Shown here piece after piece: positions 1 through 6,143 of a DNA stretch of 28,312 nucleotides. Source of the stretch: an uncultured Oscillospiraceae bacterium (GTDB lineage Bacteria; Bacillota; Clostridia; UBA1381); contig CAMNAT010000002.1 in the NCBI GenBank assembly GCA_946531785.1, positions 1 to 28,312 of the forward strand. Reading direction: 5' to 3'. The notes under the pieces are model-generated. The model did no database searches, was not told where the DNA came from, and saw only the letters and a program-made list of their open reading frames with translations. The translations under genes and the position numbers were made by a program. Position 1 is the stretch's first letter. Each line of letters begins with the position of its first letter.

Positions 1-40
1 AATCTTAAAAGAACGATATTAAACATAAGGAGAAATAGTT

Positions 41-208
41 ATGAACAAAAAAAGAAACCTGCCAAAAGAGCTTAATATAAAAAACTGCATTAATACTACT
101 TCCAGTGCTTTTGATATTAACATTGATAAAATAAAGCGTATGGTTGAAAGTCGGATTGATTCCGTAGTTAAAGAAAGGAAGCATAAAATTATAATAGCAA
201 GTAAATAG
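41..208 (+). CDS. Small hypothetical protein of the element (55 aa)
   Basis: An ATG at 41 follows a good ribosome site (AAGGAG at 27-32). The frame stays open for 55 codons to TAG and ends 15 bases before the next gene. The product is basic, with many Lys and Arg residues and an amphipathic middle (IDKIKRMVESRI). I do not recognise a family. Position and spacing suggest it is co-transcribed with the KTR gene that follows. It is short enough that it could also be the tail of a gene interrupted upstream of the window. Confidence 0.5.
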   Translation: MNKKRNLPKELNIKNCINTTSSAFDINIDKIKRMVESRIDSVVKERKHKIIIASK

Positions 209-223
209 AACTGAGGTGGTAAA

Positions 224-409
224 GTGAAAATCGAAAAATATAAAGATTGGATAAAATGTCCTGTATGTGGAAATAAAACTCGCGATAAAATTCAGGAAAA
301 TACCATAATGAGAAATTTCCCTCTTTACTGTCCTAAATGCAAACAAGAAAGTCTAATAAATGTTAGTAATTTTGAAATTCAGGTAATTGATGCAACAAAA
401 TCAAATTGA
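224..409 (+). CDS. Cysteine-rich KTR domain protein, copy 1 (61 aa)
   Basis: A small zinc-ribbon-like protein of the Cys_rich_KTR family. It shows two CxxC knuckles, CPVC at residues 13-16 and CPKC near 36-39, with the name-giving KTR directly after the first. It starts with GTG at 224, five bases after GAGGTGG. Known: the family is frequent in clostridial conjugative transposons, often next to antibiotic-resistance genes, and its function is unknown; a nucleic-acid-binding role is only a guess. The family's usual C-terminal tail ending in EPDAKTQSR is missing here, but a matching tail is found out of frame just downstream (435-473), so this copy probably has an altered 3' end. Confidence 0.8.
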   Translation: MKIEKYKDWIKCPVCGNKTRDKIQENTIMRNFPLYCPKCKQESLINVSNFEIQVIDATKSN

Positions 410-434
410 ATGATACTATAATAAAACACCCACA

Positions 435-473
435 ATTATCATAGAGCCCGACGCAGAGACGCAGAGCCGATAA
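435..473 (+). pseudogene. Orphan C-terminal tail of a KTR gene
   Basis: Read in this frame the DNA encodes IIIEPDAETQSR and a stop, which matches the usual end of KTR proteins and the EPDAKTQ end of copy 2. It lies 25 bases beyond the stop of copy 1 and is not in its frame. It has no start codon or ribosome site. The likely explanation is an indel or recombination that replaced the end of copy 1 and left the old tail and terminator in place. Confidence 0.6.
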
Positions 474-510
474 TATAATGCTACGAATAGCATATTATCG
501 GTTTTGCGTC
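467..510 (+). terminator. Rho-independent terminator after KTR copy 1
   Basis: Arms 467-482 and 489-501 pair (CCGATAATAT and TGCT with AGCATATTATCGG, two-base bulge) around a six-base loop, followed by TTTT and a T-rich tail. Confidence 0.75.
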
Positions 511-572
511 TTTCTTAATATGTATCAAATGTACTTTTAGAGGTGCATACTATGAGTCGAGGTGATAACTTA

Positions 573-764
573 ATGGATAATACTCAATGGGTGTTATGCC
601 CAATATGTAATAACAAAACTCGGACAATGCTCCGAGAAGATACCGAACTTAAAAATTTTCCGCTTTTTTGTCCGAAATGTAAAAATGAAACTTTGGTAAA
701 TGCAAAAAAATTTAATATTGAAATTATAAAAGAGCCAGACGCTAAGACGCAGGAGCCTAATTAA
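573..764 (+). CDS. Cysteine-rich KTR domain protein, copy 2 (63 aa)
   Basis: Second KTR-family protein, with CPIC and CPKC knuckles, the NKTR motif, and the family tail EPDAKTQEPN. It is clearly related to copy 1 (both have NFPL.CPKCK in the middle). Two in-frame ATGs, at 552 and 573, each have a GAGGTG upstream. I chose 573 because it places the conserved Trp-x-x-Cys start at the same distance from the N-terminus as in copy 1. The last codons are followed by a near-repeat of the end of the gene (AAGACGCAGAGCCGATAAT at 768-786, which would read KTQSR-stop), so the 3' end carries a small local duplication. Function unknown. Confidence 0.8.
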   Translation: MDNTQWVLCPICNNKTRTMLREDTELKNFPLFCPKCKNETLVNAKKFNIEIIKEPDAKTQEPN

Positions 765-780
765 CTGTAAAGACGCAGAG

Positions 781-817
781 CCGATAATTTGTTTATTCAA
801 CAGATTGTCGGTTTTTC
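781..817 (+). terminator. Terminator after KTR copy 2
   Basis: Arms 781-792 and 800-811 pair with G-T wobbles (CCGATAATTTGT with ACAGATTGTCGG), followed by five T. Its first arm is the same GAGCCGATAAT sequence as in the terminator at 467. Confidence 0.7.
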
Positions 818-830
818 TTATATGCGTAGT

Positions 831-873
831 AGCTCACCAAATAAAAAAAACGGTATTTGTGTGAGCTGTTTTG
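831..873 (+). terminator. Hairpin with T-rich tail
   Basis: AGCTCAC..AAATA at 831-843 pairs with TATTTG.GTGAGCT ending at 867, with one bulge, followed by GTTTTGTT. It probably insulates the KTR genes from the sigma-factor gene. Confidence 0.6.
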
Positions 874-1251
874 TTATGCCTATAAGTTTTAACCCCTCAA
901 ATATCGTTTGATGTTTGGGGGGGATTTATGTGCGCTGGATAACAACATTGACAACGTTGATTGTACGAAACAGCGAATACATATATTGTAAATAGTCAAT
1001 TTCAAAATATTGCTTTTTCTTCAAGGGAACAGTTTACTCTTGAATGTGAAGTGAGAAATCAATTTAATAGATTTTATATTTCAATATCTCGTTTGGACGT
1101 TTATGTTCAGACGGGATATTTTTGTTTATCATTAAGTTTTATATCTGAAAAATCAGATATGTTTGGCAGCTCGGAATTTTTTTCCGTAGTAGTGTTGAAA
1201 GGGGAAATAAAATACCCGCTTTCTTTCGCGTTGCGAAAGGAGGTGAGATAA
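874..1251 (+). other. Gene-free leader before the sigma-factor gene
   Basis: No convincing gene. An open frame runs from a TTG at 961 to 1251, but it has no ribosome site and its composition (many Phe, Ser, Ile) is that of AT-rich non-coding DNA. Structures seen: an imperfect hairpin at about 1083-1118 (ATATCTCGT with ACGGGATAT) followed by TTTTTG, which could act as an attenuator, and a C/G-rich pair of tracts at 892-923. TTGACA at 948-953 lacks a -10 box at normal spacing. Known: in Tn916 the region ahead of orf7 is a regulated, attenuated leader, so a similar role is plausible. Confidence 0.45.
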
Positions 1252-1674
1252 TTGGACAAGTCCCACGAACAACACAAGCAGCACACGTTTGATTGCTTCT
1301 GTAAAAAGATATTGAAGAATGAAATGAGAGATTATTATGCTGAAATAAACAGACGTAAAAAACACGAAGTTTCATTTTCGGAATTGTCAGCTGCAGAGCT
1401 TGAACAGCTTTGTGCATACGACGAGTATTTTGCCGACGGACATTCTTTTAACGTATTGCAGGAACAGGTTATTATTAAAGACGATACGATTGCAGAAGCG
1501 TTGGCAGCGCTGCCGCAAAACAAACGTGACATAATTCTGCTTTCGTATTTCCTCGATATGAATGACGGGGAAATCGGAAAAAAGCTCAATATGGTGCGTT
1601 CTACTGTGCAATACAGACGTTCAAGCATACTTAAAGAGCTAAAAAAGATTTTGGAGGAAAAAGGCAATGACTGA
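1252..1674 (+). CDS. Sigma-70-like regulator, Tn916 Orf7 type (140 aa)
   Basis: A small sigma-factor-like protein. The N-terminal part carries the Orf7-type core (FDCFCKKILKNEMRDYY, then HEVSFSEL), and the C-terminal part has LPQNKRDIILLSYFLDM followed by a helix-turn-helix (about residues 104-130, DGEIGKKLNM..STVQYRR) typical of region 4.2. The 140-aa length equals Tn916 Orf7. It starts with TTG at 1252, placed after a very strong AAAGGAGGTGAG; no ATG fits. It overlaps the next gene by 8 bases, implying coupled translation. Known: in Tn916, orf7 and orf8 drive expression of the excision and transfer genes. The same role is inferred here, with the serine recombinase as the likely target. Confidence 0.9.
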   Translation: MDKSHEQHKQHTFDCFCKKILKNEMRDYYAEINRRKKHEVSFSELSAAELEQLCAYDEYFADGHSFNVLQEQVIIKDDTIAEALAALPQNKRDIILLSYFLDMNDGEIGKKLNMVRSTVQYRRSSILKELKKILEEKGND

Positions 1675-1912
1675 AACGCAAGTAAAAACAAATTCAAATT
1701 TGCTTCCTTTCCCGGTCATCGTATCTGCTTCAAGCGGAGATACATACGCAATAAACGTCGTGTTAAAACACTATGCCGGTTACATTGCTGCTCTGTCTAT
1801 GAGAACACTCTATGACGAACAAGGAAATCCGCATTTGTGTATTGACGACGAACTGCGCCGCAGATTGGAAACAAAGCTGATTACAAACATCACCAAATTT
1901 AGATTAGACTAA
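1667..1912 (+). CDS. Tn916 Orf8-type helix-turn-helix protein (81 aa)
   Basis: Matches the conserved pattern of Tn916 Orf8: LLPFPVIVSASSGD, then AINVVLKHYAGYIAALS and RTLYDEQGNP, ending with RRRLETKLITNI. It starts at an ATG inside the end of the sigma-factor gene (8-base overlap), with GGAGG at 1653-1657. Known: Orf8 acts with Orf7 in control of Tn916 mobility genes and is annotated as a helix-turn-helix protein. Both genes together are a recognisable Tn916-family control module transplanted next to a non-Tn916 recombinase. Confidence 0.88.
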   Translation: MTETQVKTNSNLLPFPVIVSASSGDTYAINVVLKHYAGYIAALSMRTLYDEQGNPHLCIDDELRRRLETKLITNITKFRLD

Positions 1913-1927
1913 ATTGGGCGCCCATAT

Positions 1928-1960
1928 ACGGGAGCGTGTACCCCTTTCCACGCTTCCCGT
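1928..1960 (+). terminator. Strong hairpin after orf8, possible terminator
   Basis: ACGGGAGCGTG (1928-1938) pairs with CACGCTTCCCGT (1949-1960) with a one-base bulge. No T-run follows, so it may be an RNA-stability or control structure. A second, AT-rich hairpin lies at about 1983-2012 and ends in TTTTT. Confidence 0.45.
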
Positions 1961-2043
1961 TGAGGGTTGCTTGTATTTATATAAAAGCATACCGAACTTC
2001 GATATGTTTTTATAGAGCTATAAGCCTCTTAATTGAACTTTGA

Positions 2044-2142
2044 CAAATACTCCCTGAAATACCGGGCGTCATAGACGAAACGGGCACGAAAGGTATGTGC
2101 CGAGCTCTACGGCAAATGCGCCACGACTTCCACCGGGAATGA
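2044..2142 (+). pseudogene. Truncated gene tail upstream of the coupled cassette
   Basis: This frame is open from a stop at 2041 to TGA at 2140-2142 and reads IPGVIDETGTKGMCRALRQM, then a basic end. Its stop overlaps the next start as ATGA, the arrangement of a real operon. There is no good start: the only ATG, at 2095, lacks a ribosome site and would give 15 residues. I read it as the surviving C-terminus of a gene whose 5' part was lost between orf8 and here. Family not recognised. Confidence 0.4.
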
Positions 2143-2372
2143 GCGATAAATATTTGTACCGTAATTGCAGATGTGGCTTTCTGCAAGCAATGACACACAT
2201 ACTGAATAATGATACTCCCGCGTTGAACGCCCTCAAAGCATTGCGCGGCGCACCCACAAGCATGGGCCGAGTGGTGAAATTCCCTGTGGAGCTGCAAGCC
2301 GGCAGCCGTCCGTTTTTGTCATATAAATTTTTGGATAAATATTTTGATGAAAGAGGTGTGGCCTATGGCTGA
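2139..2372 (+). CDS. Small hypothetical protein, translationally coupled (77 aa)
   Basis: Starts at ATG 2139 within an ATGA overlap with the upstream tail, and its own TGA lies inside the first codons of the TnpW-type gene (8-base overlap). Both overlaps argue that it is translated. The product begins MSDKYLYRNCRCGF and has a conserved-looking second half (LRGAPTSMGRVVKFPVEL, then LSYKFLDKYF). It has no signal peptide or membrane segment. I do not recognise the family. By position, between the orf8-type gene and the recombinase gene, it may be an accessory or directionality factor, but this is inference from place alone. Confidence 0.6.
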   Translation: MSDKYLYRNCRCGFLQAMTHILNNDTPALNALKALRGAPTSMGRVVKFPVELQAGSRPFLSYKFLDKYFDERGVAYG

Positions 2373-2544
2373 AAATATGAACCCTAAAACCAATGAACAA
2401 TGTCATAGAGCCGACAACTCTTTGACAGAAAAAACCACCTACGATTTTGATAAAAATTCTTTTATTGTTGAGCCCGTTTTCAAAACGGAAAATTCCGAGA
2501 CTTTGGGTGCTGTCTTACTCCGCCTTATGACACGAAAAGAATAA
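2365..2544 (+). CDS. TnpW-type transposon protein (59 aa)
   Basis: A short protein with the core FIVEPVFKTENSETLGAVLL and RLMTRKE, the pattern of transposon-encoded TnpW proteins of Tn4451-like elements (about 60 aa). The chosen start is ATG 2365, preceded by AAGAGGTG; an upstream ATG at 2344 in the same frame lacks a ribosome site. It sits directly before the recombinase gene, as expected for the family. Known: TnpW has no established biochemical role. It overlaps the preceding small gene by 8 bases. Confidence 0.75.
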   Translation: MAENMNPKTNEQCHRADNSLTEKTTYDFDKNSFIVEPVFKTENSETLGAVLLRLMTRKE

Positions 2545-2571
2545 AAAGTTGCACAACTTTATTCAAACAGG

Positions 2572-2600
2572 CTGACAAGTCAAAAAAAGCGCGTTATAAT
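2572..2600 (+). promoter_or_regulatory. Sigma-A promoter of the recombinase gene
   Basis: CTGACA (2572-2577), 17-base spacer, perfect TATAAT (2595-2600). An imperfect inverted repeat flanks it: GACAAGTCAAA at 2574-2584 and TTTGACTGTC at about 2623-2632. A small palindrome lies just upstream (AAAGTTG and CAACTTT, 2545-2560). Confidence 0.7.
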
Positions 2601-2644
2601 ATTCATAGGTTAAGTGCTTATTTGACTGTCGGAAAGGAGGACTA

Positions 2645-4360
2645 ATGAGACAGTCAAAAAGTAATAAAAAGAGAGAAACCACAGCATCGTTATATTTGCG
2701 TTTGAGCAGAGACGATAATCTGGAGGGCGAAAGCTACAGCATAGGAAATCAAAAAAAGCTACTTACAAAAGAAGCAAAGGAAAAGGGATATACAAACTTA
2801 TTGATTTACATTGACGACGGTATTTCCGGCGTAACAATGAATAGACCTGACTATATTAGAATGATTGAAGATTTTGAAAATAATAAATCTTCTGCACTGT
2901 TTGTAAAAGACCTTTCCCGTATAGGTCGAAACTATATCGAGGTTGGAAAACTGACAGAGGAATTTTTACCTGAACACGATATACGCCTTGTTGCCGTATC
3001 AGATAATATAGATACACAAGAGGGCGAAAACGAACTTGCACCTATCAAAAATCTTTTCAATGAATGGTATGCACGTGATATAAGTAAAAAGCGTCGTATC
3101 AGCAATAAGATTAAGGGAAATTCAGGTGAGCCACTTTCAGCTCCGCATTATGGGTATATGAAAAACCCAGACGATAAAAAGACTTGGCTTATTGATGAAG
3201 AAGCTGCAACCGTTGTCCGTCGTGCTTTCAATATGTATATGCAAGATTACGGAACGGAGCAAATTGCCGTGATTTTTGAGCAGGATATGATTTTAACTCC
3301 TGTTCATTATTGGATAAGTAAAGGCATTAAAAAACCGCATAAGAAGAAAAACGAAAATCCTTACGCTTGGACTTCATCAATGATAGTTAAAATTCTTACT
3401 ACACAAGAGTATTGCGGTGATATAATCAATTTCAAAACCTATTCAAAGTCATACAAGAATAAGAAACGCTATGCGAACGATCCCGAAAATATTGTTATCT
3501 TCAAAGATGTTAACCCTCCAATTATTGAAAGGGCTATATATGAGAGGATACAAGAAAAACGGGGCAAGGTTAGAAAACGCAAAAAAGCAGACGGCGAAAA
3601 GAATATGTTTTCCGGCTTGCTTAAATGTGCGGACTGTGGAAGCAATCTCAATTTTCATTTCAATCAAGGCAATAAAGAAATTACATACTTTAATTGCACA
3701 GGGTATAACAGAGGTAAACGAAAGATTTGTGAATCCTCCCATTATATCCGTACAGATTTTCTTGAACAGGTTGTACTTGGAGAAATCCGAAGATTGACAA
3801 GATTTGCTACAAGGTATGAAAATGCTTTTGCAAAACTTGTTATGGGTAGTTCATTAAAAGCAGCCGAACAGGAAATGCAATTCAAGGAAAGCGAACTCAA
3901 AAAACTTCAAGCAAGGGATAAAGAACTTGACATCTTGTTTGAAAAGATATATGAGGACAACGCAATGGGTAAAATCTCTGATGATAGATTTGCGAAACTT
4001 TCCGTAAAGTATGAGGACGAGCAAAAAGCCGTCAATGAAAAGATGCAAAATCTTAAAGACGAAATCTCAAATGGCAAGAGCAAAAATGTTTCAACGGATA
4101 TGTTTATTGCTACGGTGCAAAAGTACACAAGAGCAAAAAAACTCACTCCGCAAATGCTGAATGAGCTTATCGACAAAATTGAGGTTTACCAATCTGAAAA
4201 GATTGACGGTAAGACAGTACAAAGACTTAAAATACATTACACTTGCATAGGAACTCTTGAAATTCCTGATATGGATTTGATACCTGAAAACAATGTTAAA
4301 ATCCATACAAGACAAGGTGTAGATGTTCACTTTGACACAAGAGCCTGTGTAGCAGTATGA
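2645..4360 (+). CDS. Large serine recombinase, TnpX/TndX type (571 aa)
   Basis: The enzyme expected to excise and integrate the element. An N-terminal resolvase domain (about 13-160) has the catalytic Ser21 in YLRLSRDD and the LSRIGRN motif. A recombinase domain (about 170-300) and a zinc ribbon follow, with Cys328, Cys331, Cys351 and Cys362. A long charged coiled coil (about 395-480) and a DUF4368-like C-terminus complete the family layout. Length is normal for TnpX/TndX. ATG 2645 follows AAAGGAGG closely. Known: such recombinases cut at a central dinucleotide (GA in Tn4451 and Tn5397) and use no tRNA homology, which contrasts with the tRNA-derived repeat just downstream. All key residues are present, so it is probably active. 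Confidence 0.95.
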   Translation: MRQSKSNKKRETTASLYLRLSRDDNLEGESYSIGNQKKLLTKEAKEKGYTNLLIYIDDGISGVTMNRPDYIRMIEDFENNKSSALFVKDLSRIGRNYIEVGKLTEEFLPEHDIRLVAVSDNIDTQEGENELAPIKNLFNEWYARDISKKRRISNKIKGNSGEPLSAPHYGYMKNPDDKKTWLIDEEAATVVRRAFNMYMQDYGTEQIAVIFEQDMILTPVHYWISKGIKKPHKKKNENPYAWTSSMIVKILTTQEYCGDIINFKTYSKSYKNKKRYANDPENIVIFKDVNPPIIERAIYERIQEKRGKVRKRKKADGEKNMFSGLLKCADCGSNLNFHFNQGNKEITYFNCTGYNRGKRKICESSHYIRTDFLEQVVLGEIRRLTRFATRYENAFAKLVMGSSLKAAEQEMQFKESELKKLQARDKELDILFEKIYEDNAMGKISDDRFAKLSVKYEDEQKAVNEKMQNLKDEISNGKSKNVSTDMFIATVQKYTRAKKLTPQMLNELIDKIEVYQSEKIDGKTVQRLKIHYTCIGTLEIPDMDLIPENNVKIHTRQGVDVHFDTRACVAV

Positions 4361-4380
4361 TACAAAAATAGTAATATAAA

Positions 4381-4425
4381 ACGAGAGTTCTCATAGAAAT
4401 CGTTAAATCCTATAAGAACTCTCGT
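4381..4425. repeat. 16-bp inverted repeat at the element edge
   Basis: ACGAGAGTTCTCATAG (4381-4396) and CTATAAGAACTCTCGT (4410-4425) pair with one mismatch around a 13-base loop. Read on the minus strand the hairpin is followed by TTTTATATT, so it may terminate transcription; it may also be part of the recombinase attachment site. Confidence 0.7.
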
Positions 4426-4427
4426 AA

Positions 4428-4453
4428 TGGTGCGGATGACAGGACTTGAACCT
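4428..4453. repeat. 26-bp duplicate of the tRNA-Leu 3' end (putative att scar)
   Basis: Identical over 26 bases to 4519-4544, the CCA end, acceptor strand and T-arm of the intact tRNA-Leu(UAG). On the minus strand it reads from the T-loop to ATCCGCACCA. The rest of the tRNA is absent. A 3'-terminal tRNA fragment is the usual scar of an element that integrates in a tRNA gene. It lies between the serine-recombinase element and the tRNA's own terminator. Confidence 0.8.
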
Positions 4454-4486
4454 ATTTACCGCTGTTTGGTTTCACCATTAAACGCA

Positions 4487-4516
4487 CAAAAACCCGGCAA
4501 GCTTGCGCTGCCGGGT
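4487..4516 (-). terminator. Terminator of tRNA-Leu(UAG)
   Basis: ACCCGGCA (4492-4499) and TGCCGGGT (4509-4516) form the stem; on the minus strand a run of T follows immediately. It starts three bases after the tRNA CCA. Confidence 0.85.
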
Positions 4517-4518
4517 GC

Positions 4519-4602
4519 TGGTGCGGATGACAGGACTTGAACCTGCACGCCGGGGGCACCAGATCCTAAGTCTGGCGCGTCTGCCAATTCCGCCACATCC
4601 GC
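4519..4602 (-). tRNA. tRNA-Leu(UAG)
   Basis: An 84-nt class II tRNA with encoded CCA. The acceptor arms GCGGATG and CATCCGC pair, the D-arm contains the GGCAGACGCG leucine signature, and the anticodon stem CCAGA/TCTGG holds the loop CTTAGGA, giving anticodon UAG (reads CUA and other CUN codons). There is a long variable arm and a normal GGTTCAAGTCC T-loop. Its 3' 26 bases are duplicated at 4428-4453. Confidence 0.97.
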
Positions 4603-4613
4603 ATACAACTGGT

Positions 4614-4642
4614 ATTATAGCAAATCCGTACCGGTTTGTCAA
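4614..4642 (-). promoter_or_regulatory. Promoter of tRNA-Leu(UAG)
   Basis: On the minus strand: TTGACA (4642-4637), 17-base spacer, TATAAT (4619-4614), both perfect consensus, with the tRNA starting 11 bases later. Confidence 0.9.
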
Positions 4643-4674
4643 GCGCAAATTCTGCGGAAACTGCATTGTGATTG

Positions 4675-4703
4675 TTGACACAAGTAAAAAAATGTTATAT
4701 AAT
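4675..4703 (+). promoter_or_regulatory. Promoter of the hisHF operon
   Basis: Perfect TTGACA (4675-4680) and TATAAT (4698-4703) with a 17-base spacer, divergent from the tRNA promoter. The leader to the hisH start is about 45 bases. No T-box or attenuator is seen in it. Confidence 0.88.
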
Positions 4704-4756
4704 TATAGAACAGATGTATACGGCTGATGTTTTCAGCCTTGAAAGGAAAAGGATAT

Positions 4757-5353
4757 ATGGTTGCGATAATCGACTACGGCGCAGGAAATCTGCACAGCGT
4801 TAAAAACGCGCTCGACAGCCTCGGCGCCGCATCTGAAATAACCGGCGACGGCGATAAGATACTTGCCGCAGATCATGTTATACTGCCAGGCGTAGGCTCG
4901 TTCGGCGACGCAATGGATAATCTGCGCGCAAGCGGTCTCATAGATATAGTAAAAAAGGCAGCGGACGGCTCCCGCCCGTTTCTGGGCATCTGCCTCGGAC
5001 TGCATCTGCTGTTTGAAAGCAGCGAGGAAAGTCCGGGCGTGGAGGGGCTTGGGATATTCAAGGGAACGATAAAACGAATACCGGACTGCGGGCTCAAGAT
5101 ACCGCATATGGGTTGGAACAACATCACGCTCGCAAAGCCGAGCCGGATCCTGCCGGATGACAGTCCGTTTTTATACTTTGTCCACTCGTACTACACACAG
5201 GCGGACGATCCCTCGCTCGTTTCGGCATATACCGAATACGGAGCACGGCTCAGCATTGCAGTTGAGGACGGCAATGTGTTTGCGGTCCAGTTCCATCCGG
5301 AAAAGAGCGGCAACGCGGGACTTGGCATACTAAAAAGGTTTTTATCACTATAA
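4757..5353 (+). CDS. hisH: Imidazole glycerol phosphate synthase, glutaminase subunit HisH (198 aa)
   Basis: Hydrolyses glutamine and channels ammonia to HisF in the fifth step of histidine synthesis. The class I amidotransferase triad is intact: Cys79 in GICLGLHLLF, and His180 and Glu182 in QFHPEKSG near the end. It begins with the family's usual IIDYGAGN. The frame extends upstream to an ATG at 4727, but 4757 has AAGGAAAAGG just ahead and gives the standard N-terminus. hisF follows after 27 bases. No other his genes are in the window. Confidence 0.96.
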   Translation: MVAIIDYGAGNLHSVKNALDSLGAASEITGDGDKILAADHVILPGVGSFGDAMDNLRASGLIDIVKKAADGSRPFLGICLGLHLLFESSEESPGVEGLGIFKGTIKRIPDCGLKIPHMGWNNITLAKPSRILPDDSPFLYFVHSYYTQADDPSLVSAYTEYGARLSIAVEDGNVFAVQFHPEKSGNAGLGILKRFLSL

Positions 5354-5380
5354 GCCTCTGAAAGGATCTGAATATATAAT

Positions 5381-6142
5381 ATGTACGCAAAGAGGATAAT
5401 ACCGTGCCTTGACGTAAAAAACGGACGAGTTGTCAAGGGCGTTAATTTTATAAACTTAATAGATGCCGGAGATCCGGTCGAATGCGCAGCAGTATATGAC
5501 AAGGCGGGCGCGGACGAGCTGGTTTTCTTAGACATTACCGCGTCAAGCGACGCGAGAGACACGGTCGTTGACATGGTGAACGCGGTGGCGCGTCGCGTTT
5601 TCATCCCGTTCACTGTCGGCGGCGGAATACGCACAGTAGAGGATTTCAGAAAGCTCCTGAACGCCGGCGCGGACAAGGTGAGCGTGAACAGCGCGGCGAT
5701 CAAGAACCCACAGCTCATACGCGATGCGGCTGATAAATTCGGCTCGCAGTGCGTTGTGGTCGCGATAGACGCCAAAAGGCGCGAAAACGGAAGCGGTTGG
5801 GATGTTTACCTCAACGGCGGACGCGTGAACACCGGAATAGACGCACTCGAGTGGGCAAAGCAGGCTGAGGAGCTTGGCGCGGGCGAGATACTCTTAACCA
5901 GCATGGACTGCGACGGCACAAAGGCAGGCTACGATCTGGAGCTTACCCGCCGCGTTTCCGAAAACGCGGGCATTCCCGTCATCGCCTCAGGCGGCGCGGG
6001 AACGATGGAGCATTTCCTTGATGCGTTCCGCGAGGGCAAGGCGGATGCAGTGCTTGCGGCAAGCCTTTTCCACTTCCGCGAGATCGAGATAAAGGATCTT
6101 AAAAAATATCTTTCCGAAAACGGAGAAAGCGTGAGAATTTAA
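5381..6142 (+). CDS. hisF: Imidazole glycerol phosphate synthase, cyclase subunit HisF (253 aa)
   Basis: A (beta/alpha)8-barrel enzyme that uses ammonia from HisH to convert PRFAR into IGP and AICAR, the latter feeding purine synthesis. The catalytic Asp11 (IIPCLDVKNGRVVKG) and Asp130 (VVVAIDAKR) are both in place, as are the phosphate-binding loops (GGGIRT near 80; ASGGAG in the second half). The length of 253 aa is standard. It is preceded by AAAGGA and followed after one base by a membrane-protein gene, so the transcript probably continues. Confidence 0.97.
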   Translation: MYAKRIIPCLDVKNGRVVKGVNFINLIDAGDPVECAAVYDKAGADELVFLDITASSDARDTVVDMVNAVARRVFIPFTVGGGIRTVEDFRKLLNAGADKVSVNSAAIKNPQLIRDAADKFGSQCVVVAIDAKRRENGSGWDVYLNGGRVNTGIDALEWAKQAEELGAGEILLTSMDCDGTKAGYDLELTRRVSENAGIPVIASGGAGTMEHFLDAFREGKADAVLAASLFHFREIEIKDLKKYLSENGESVRI

Positions 6143-6143
6143 C

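Larger units (their letters stand above)
1..4427 (+). mobile_element. Right end of an integrative conjugative element (Tn5397/Tn4451-like mosaic)
   Basis: Seen: an AT-rich block whose genes are typical transposon cargo or control genes, namely KTR proteins, Orf7-type sigma factor, Orf8-type protein, TnpW-type protein and a large serine recombinase as the last gene. Known: Tn5397 carries the Tn916 orf7-orf8 module but replaces int-xis with the serine recombinase gene tndX, and Tn4451-type elements carry tnpX and tnpW. This arrangement resembles a mixture of both. The left end and any transfer or resistance genes lie outside the window. The right boundary is inferred from the hairpin at 4381-4425 and the tRNA-derived repeat starting at 4428; the exact crossover point cannot be fixed from one end. 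Confidence 0.8.

Noticed and set aside
961..1251. Possible 96-codon gene with TTG start before the sigma-factor gene
   Set aside because: No ribosome site, unlikely composition, and the sigma-factor ribosome site and a hairpin lie within it; better read as a leader.
4437..4727. A second, partial tRNA-Leu gene or coding frames over the tRNA
   Set aside because: Only 26 bases of the tRNA 3' end are repeated at 4428-4453, with no anticodon arm; frames over 4478-4727 are chance openings in the tRNA and promoters.
4704..4756. Histidine T-box or attenuator upstream of hisH
   Set aside because: The leader is only about 45 bases, with no T-box core sequence, His codon run or terminator.
5191..5775. 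194-codon minus-strand frame across hisH and hisF
   Set aside because: Overlaps two certain genes and shows only Ser/Thr/Ala-rich shadow sequence.
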